Source: an uncultured Bacteroidales bacterium (GTDB taxonomy: Bacteria; Bacteroidota; Bacteroidia; Bacteroidales; Paludibacteraceae). From it: 8,870 bases of DNA. The notes beneath the pieces were generated by a model, which ran no database searches, had not been told where the DNA came from, and worked only from the letters and a program-made list of their open reading frames with translations. Position 1 is the first letter of the stretch; each line of letters opens with the position of its first letter. The stretch is taken from NCBI GenBank assembly GCA_903912795.1, contig CAIWIS010000310.1, positions 1-8,870 of the forward strand. Reading direction: 5' to 3'. A program made the position numbers and the translations under genes. Positions 5,513 through 8,870 of the stretch are shown in pieces.

Positions 5513-6772
5513 TTAGGATTTTACGGTGATTATTTCGTTCAGATTGGTGGTGTAGCGTGGCGAGAGTTGTTCTTGTTTCATTTTCCATACTCTACCGGTA
5601 TCTTGCACGGCTAATCTGATTTTTTGTTGACCATACGATAGGTTTATTTTATCAATGGCTGCCATAAGTTTTATGTGTTTGGGGTTTCGGTTTTCGAAAA
5701 TACTTAGTTGCTGATTTTCCTCTGGACTAAAATCCATAACAATTACTCCAGCCTTTTTGTAAGCATAGCCTTCTTTAAAAATGCGTTCGAGTGCTTGTAT
5801 TGCAAATTTTGCAAGTTCAATGCTCGAGTTAGTGGCAAAAGGTAATTTTATAACAATATTGCGGCTGTATTGTTCCTGATCTTCTCTAAATCCATTGGTG
5901 TGAATAAACACCATTATACTCCTGCAGCACGATTTCTGCGCTCGCAGTTTAGCGGCACATGCCACAGCAAATCCGGCAACTCGCTCTTTTATTTGTTCCA
6001 GTTTGGTGTAATTGCTATCAAAAGTGCGTGTTGTAGCAATGTTTTTTTTATCCTTTACATCTTCCATTTGTAAGGTTGGGATGCCTTGCAGGTCGTGTTT
6101 CAATCGTAACCCAACCACCGTGAGGTTATTGCGCACCCAGTAGTCCGACATTTCGGTAAATTGAAATGCTGTGTATACTTGTATGGCTTGCAGGCGTTTG
6201 GTTTGCTGACGGCCAATGCCCCACACATCTTCAATTTTGAGCCATTTGAGTGCTTTTATTCGTTTATCGTCGGTGTCAATGCTATACACGCCATTGGTAC
6301 GTTCGGGAAACTTTTTGGCAATTCTATTCGCTGCTTTCGCCAATGCTTTGGTAGGAGCAAAGCCCACACTTATGGGAATGCCAGTCCATTTAAGCACTTT
6401 TTGTTTCATTTCGAGTCCAATCCGATTTAAATCGTGCAATTCGAATCCACTAAAATCCATAAAGCATTCATCGATGCTGTAAATTTCCATGGCAGGACAA
6501 AAGTCGGCAAGCACAGTCATAACTCTATGGCTCAAATCGCCGTACAGTGCAAAGTTCGACGAAAAAACATGAACGCCATTTGTCTCGAATAGTTGACGGT
6601 ATTTAAATGCGGGAGCACCCATTGGCACTCCAACTGCTTTCGCTTCGTTGCTACGTGCAATAACGCAGCCGTCGTTGTTCGAAAGTACAACCACGGGCTT
6701 ATTGCGCAAGGCGGGGTTAAAAACCCGCTCACACGAAGCGTAAAAATTATTGCAATCAACTAAAGCAAACAT
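5513..6772 (-). CDS. umuC: Y-family DNA polymerase UmuC (Pol V catalytic subunit)
   Basis: The 419-residue protein (E. coli UmuC 422) starts MFALVDCNNFYASCERVF. Catalytic Asp6 and the pair Asp101-Glu102 in YSIDECF are present, and Tyr11 occupies the steric-gate position. The palm/fingers region covers about 1-180, the thumb with the DVWGIGRQ helix-hairpin-helix signature about 182-230, and the little finger about 245-350. QLSIF (355-359) matches the beta-clamp-binding motif (QLNLF in E. coli), so clamp docking is expected. It copies past lesions in complex with cleaved UmuD. It lies 75 nt after umuD and before the SRAP gene on the same strand. The stop codon falls at the edge of the 14-nt tandem array. 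All key residues are intact, so the enzyme should be active. Confidence 0.96.
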   Translation of the reverse strand: MFALVDCNNFYASCERVFNPALRNKPVVVLSNNDGCVIARSNEAKAVGVPMGAPAFKYRQLFETNGVHVFSSNFALYGDLSHRVMTVLADFCPAMEIYSIDECFMDFSGFELHDLNRIGLEMKQKVLKWTGIPISVGFAPTKALAKAANRIAKKFPERTNGVYSIDTDDKRIKALKWLKIEDVWGIGRQQTKRLQAIQVYTAFQFTEMSDYWVRNNLTVVGLRLKHDLQGIPTLQMEDVKDKKNIATTRTFDSNYTKLEQIKERVAGFAVACAAKLRAQKSCCRSIMVFIHTNGFREDQEQYSRNIVIKLPFATNSSIELAKFAIQALERIFKEGYAYKKAGVIVMDFSPEENQQLSIFENRNPKHIKLMAAIDKINLSYGQQKIRLAVQDTGRVWKMKQEQLSPRYTTNLNEIITVKS

Positions 6773-6798
6773 GAAATTGGTAGTGAAAGTTTGTTTAT

Positions 6799-6840
6799 TT
6801 TTTCTGTCGTCTGTCGTCAGTCGTCTTGAATCTTTGTTCT
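6799..6840 (-). repeat. 7-nt periodic array in the umuD-umuC spacer
   Basis: On the coding strand, 7 nt after the umuD stop codon, six consecutive heptamers follow in register. They include AGAACAA, AGATTCA and AGACGAC (the last twice), with TGACGAC between the two copies. The first 18 nt are identical to the array after pckA (2023-2006). The array occupies more than half of the 75-nt spacer; the rest is A-rich leader before umuC. Confidence 0.8.
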
Positions 6841-6847
6841 GAAAAAA

Positions 6848-7294
6848 TCACACATCTTTAATCACAAAAGTAACAATACCCCATATTACGAGTGTGTTAT
6901 CTTGTTCAATGCGGATGGGTTTAAAGCGGTCGTTGGCAGGCATAAGCCATATTCCGTTTTGGTCAATTTTTATGCGTTTGAGTGTAAATTCGCCATCGAT
7001 ATAGCATATTGCAATTTTTCCATCGGTAGGGTCAATGCTTTTATCAACAATAAGCAAGTCGCCATCGTTAATGCCGGCATCGCGCATCGATTCACCTTTT
7101 ACACGTGCGTAATAAGTAGCCGATGGATGTTTTATCAGGTGCCGGTTGAGGTCGATGGTTAAATCAATAAAATCGGTGGCAGGCGAAGGAAATCCTGCAC
7201 TCACAGCCTCCATAAGTGGCAATTGGAGTTCGGTTTCGGTTTCGGCCGAATAAATATCCATGTTTTTGGAACTATATACTTGTAAGGCTGACAT
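6848..7294 (-). CDS. umuD: UmuD, self-cleaving LexA/UmuD-type serine protease subunit of Pol V
   Basis: The S24-type peptidase has nucleophile Ser69 in KGESM and Lys106 in DGEFTLKRI. Their spacing of 37 equals Ser60/Lys97 of E. coli UmuD. The expected self-cleavage site is Ala33-Gly34 in SAGFPSPATD, 35 residues before Ser69, as in E. coli (Cys24-Gly25 to Ser60). No N-terminal DNA-binding domain is present, so it is UmuD, not LexA. RecA-stimulated cleavage would give UmuD', the partner of UmuC. The annotated start gives 148 residues, 9 more than the E. coli protein before the cleavage site. Met12 (ATG at 7261) would give a more typical arm, so the start is uncertain. The gene lies 20 nt after the helicase gene (53 with the later start) and 75 nt before umuC. 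I recognise no LexA box upstream. Confidence 0.94.
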   Translation of the reverse strand: MSALQVYSSKNMDIYSAETETELQLPLMEAVSAGFPSPATDFIDLTIDLNRHLIKHPSATYYARVKGESMRDAGINDGDLLIVDKSIDPTDGKIAICYIDGEFTLKRIKIDQNGIWLMPANDRFKPIRIEQDNTLVIWGIVTFVIKDV

Positions 7295-7314
7295 GGCAGT
7301 GCTAATTTGTTATT

Positions 7315-8643
7315 TTATTTTTTCTGGCCGCGAGATTTCGGTTTTCCGTATTTCAGACGCATCGATTCAGCACGTCGTATTTTGTTGTTAACCTTTTTGT
7401 TTTTGTCCTTTTTTTCGTGAAAGGCAGGTCCGGCTTCATCTTTGGTAGGGACTTTTACCAGCGCATTTTTCATCACTACTTTGGGCAATTCATCTTCGGT
7501 CAGAATTTTCGAAATCTCCACCTCTTCGGGCATTTTCATTGTTGCAATTTTGCATGCCATAAGGGTTTCGATATTGGTACGTAATTCGGAGTCGGCTTTG
7601 GTGATAAATGCAAGTGCAACCCCTTTTTTGTCGGCACGTCCGGTACGACCAATGCGGTGAATGTAACTTTCGGGTACTTCGGGTAAATCGAAATTTATAA
7701 CATGGGTTATATCGTCGAAATCGAGTCCACGAGCTACTAAATCGGTAGCAATGAGCACTCTTAAACTATTGGAATTGAAAGAGCGATATGCTTCAATACG
7801 GTAATTTTGCGATTTATTAGAGTGAATAATTCCTATTTGGTTTTCAAAATCAGGAGCTACTTGTTCAAATACATCGTCGGCCATTTTTTTTGTCGACACA
7901 AAAACCAATACTTTTGACAATTCGGTGTGTGTAGCGAGCAAAAATTTCAATAAATTGATTTTTGTGTTGAAATTGGGTACTTTTATGCCTGCTTGTTTTA
8001 TGTTTGCAAGCGGTGTACCTGTGCGTGCTGCCTCAATTTCGAGCGGGTCGGTAAAAAAGTCGGCAATGAAATCCTTTAACTCGTCGGTTATAGTAGCCGA
8101 AAACATTAAGTTTTGACGTTTGGTTGGCAACAAATCAATAACTCGTATTAATTGCGGACGGAATCCCAGATTCAACATTTCGTCCACTTCATCAATTACA
8201 AAGTTTTTTATTAATCGGAGTTTCAGAGTTCCGTTCAACGCAAAGTCGAGTAACCGACCAGGAGTAGCTACCAAAATATCAATTCCGGCAATAATATGTG
8301 GCGTTTGTTGTATCATGTTTATACCGCCAAATACACCAGCAACTCTGATATTCATGTAGTTGGTGAGTTTTTCAATGTCGTCGACAACTTGCAAAACCAA
8401 CTCGCGCGTGGGTACTACAATTAAAACCGTAGGCGATTTTTCTTTCGAAAACTTCCATTGGCGAAGTATGGGGAGTAAATAAGCTATGGTTTTCCCGGTT
8501 CCCGTTTGTGCAATTCCCACCACATCGCGCCCCGACATGATAACCGGAAATGCTTTTTCTTGAATGGTAGTTGGTGTGGTTATCTTTAAGTCGTTCAGCG
8601 CGTTAAGTAAAGATGAATTTATATTTAAATCGGAAAATTGCAT
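7315..8643 (-). CDS. DEAD-box family ATP-dependent RNA helicase
   Basis: The 442-residue protein has both RecA-like domains. Visible motifs are Phe3 and the Q motif with Gln28, motif I AQTGTGKT (45-52), Ia PTREL (78-82), GG (106-107), Ib TPGR (127-130), and motif II as DEVD (151-154) instead of DEAD. Then come motif III SAT (182-184), V ATDLVARGLD (299-308) and VI HRIGRTGR (329-336). The Asp-Glu needed for ATP hydrolysis is kept; the DEVD variant is rare in the family at large but I recall it from Bacteroidota. A Lys/Arg-rich tail (about 408-442) probably binds RNA. Likely roles are ribosome assembly or RNA unwinding in the cold; the exact subfamily cannot be told. It is the first gene of the leftward cluster and lies 20 nt before umuD, so cotranscription is possible though functional linkage is unproven. 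Confidence 0.95.
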   Translation of the reverse strand: MQFSDLNINSSLLNALNDLKITTPTTIQEKAFPVIMSGRDVVGIAQTGTGKTIAYLLPILRQWKFSKEKSPTVLIVVPTRELVLQVVDDIEKLTNYMNIRVAGVFGGINMIQQTPHIIAGIDILVATPGRLLDFALNGTLKLRLIKNFVIDEVDEMLNLGFRPQLIRVIDLLPTKRQNLMFSATITDELKDFIADFFTDPLEIEAARTGTPLANIKQAGIKVPNFNTKINLLKFLLATHTELSKVLVFVSTKKMADDVFEQVAPDFENQIGIIHSNKSQNYRIEAYRSFNSNSLRVLIATDLVARGLDFDDITHVINFDLPEVPESYIHRIGRTGRADKKGVALAFITKADSELRTNIETLMACKIATMKMPEEVEISKILTEDELPKVVMKNALVKVPTKDEAGPAFHEKKDKNKKVNNKIRRAESMRLKYGKPKSRGQKK

Positions 8644-8669
8644 GATGTGTTGATTGAAATTTGTTTTTG

Positions 8670-8677
8670 CAAAGATA
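8670..8677 (-). promoter_or_regulatory. -7 element upstream of the helicase gene
   Basis: TATCTTTG on the minus strand, 26 nt upstream of the helicase ATG, matches the Bacteroidota -7 consensus. No TTTG-like -33 is visible 19-21 nt upstream. If used, the leader would be only about 20 nt. It is the only promoter-like element I see for the helicase-umuD-umuC-SRAP cluster. Confidence 0.5.
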
Positions 8678-8781
8678 CTCCAAAATTACGAATATGCTGA
8701 TATGAATTTTTAAAATGCATTCATTACAACAAAGCCATTTGTGTCGATTTGCTATTTTGCTAAATTGCTTAAAAACAATAT

Positions 8782-8813
8782 GTGCCGTTAATTTATTGGT
8801 TAATTAACGGCAC
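8782..8813. terminator. 12-bp hairpin near the right edge, possible terminator
   Basis: GTGCCGTTAATT (8782-8793) pairs perfectly with AATTAACGGCAC (8802-8813) around an 8-nt loop. Neither side has a strong T-run. It lies upstream of the helicase promoter, so it most likely ends a transcript coming from the right on the minus strand. The remainder of 8644-8870 is AT-rich and shows no gene. Confidence 0.5.
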
Positions 8814-8870
8814 TTATTTGGTGTTAAGTAGTAAATAATATTAAATGATATAATTAATTATTTCGAATAA

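Noticed and set aside
6848..7294. LexA repressor instead of UmuD
   Set aside because: The protein has the protease domain only; there is no N-terminal winged-helix DNA-binding domain, and it sits directly before umuC.

Overview
The window looks like chromosomal DNA from a Bacteroidota bacterium, probably class Bacteroidia/order Bacteroidales. The evidence is AT-rich DNA, several copies of the Bacteroidota -7 promoter element (TAnnTTTG, usually TATCTTTG), A-rich leaders instead of Shine-Dalgarno sites before the genes, and protein sequences typical of that phylum. I could run no database search, so the taxonomic call is inference. Most genes are housekeeping or DNA-damage genes; I see no transposase, integrase, CRISPR array or phage gene.

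Layout. Positions 1-189 hold a possible leftward gene start at the window edge, its promoter, and the terminator of the next gene. On the minus strand follow ettA (ABC-F translation factor, 190-1860) and pckA (ATP-dependent PEP carboxykinase, 2041-3636), separated by a 15-bp terminator hairpin. A 319-bp AT-rich region (3637-3955) carries the divergent promoters of pckA and of a small plus-strand winged-helix gene (3956-4153), plus a perfect palindrome. A plus-strand tRNA unit follows: a promoter, a 5'-half tRNA-Gly remnant, an intact tRNA-Gly(GCC), a hairpin with a duplicated tRNA 3' end, tRNA-Leu(TAA) and a bidirectional terminator.

The right half (4814-8643) is a minus-strand cluster read in the order DEAD-box RNA helicase, umuD, umuC, SRAP-domain protein. 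UmuD after self-cleavage and UmuC would form a translesion polymerase of the Pol V type. The SRAP protein would shield abasic sites by covalent capture, so the last three genes form a coherent DNA-damage-tolerance module. The helicase may simply be the upstream neighbour.

The most unusual signal is not a protein. Four separate intergenic spacers are built from 7-nt periodic sequence (2003-2037, 4293-4320, 5455-5510, 6799-6840). The heptamers differ between sites, but two spacers that follow unrelated genes share an identical 18-mer on the coding strand. The second is the tRNA-Gly locus, which is flanked by a separate 5'-half copy and a separate 3'-end copy of itself.
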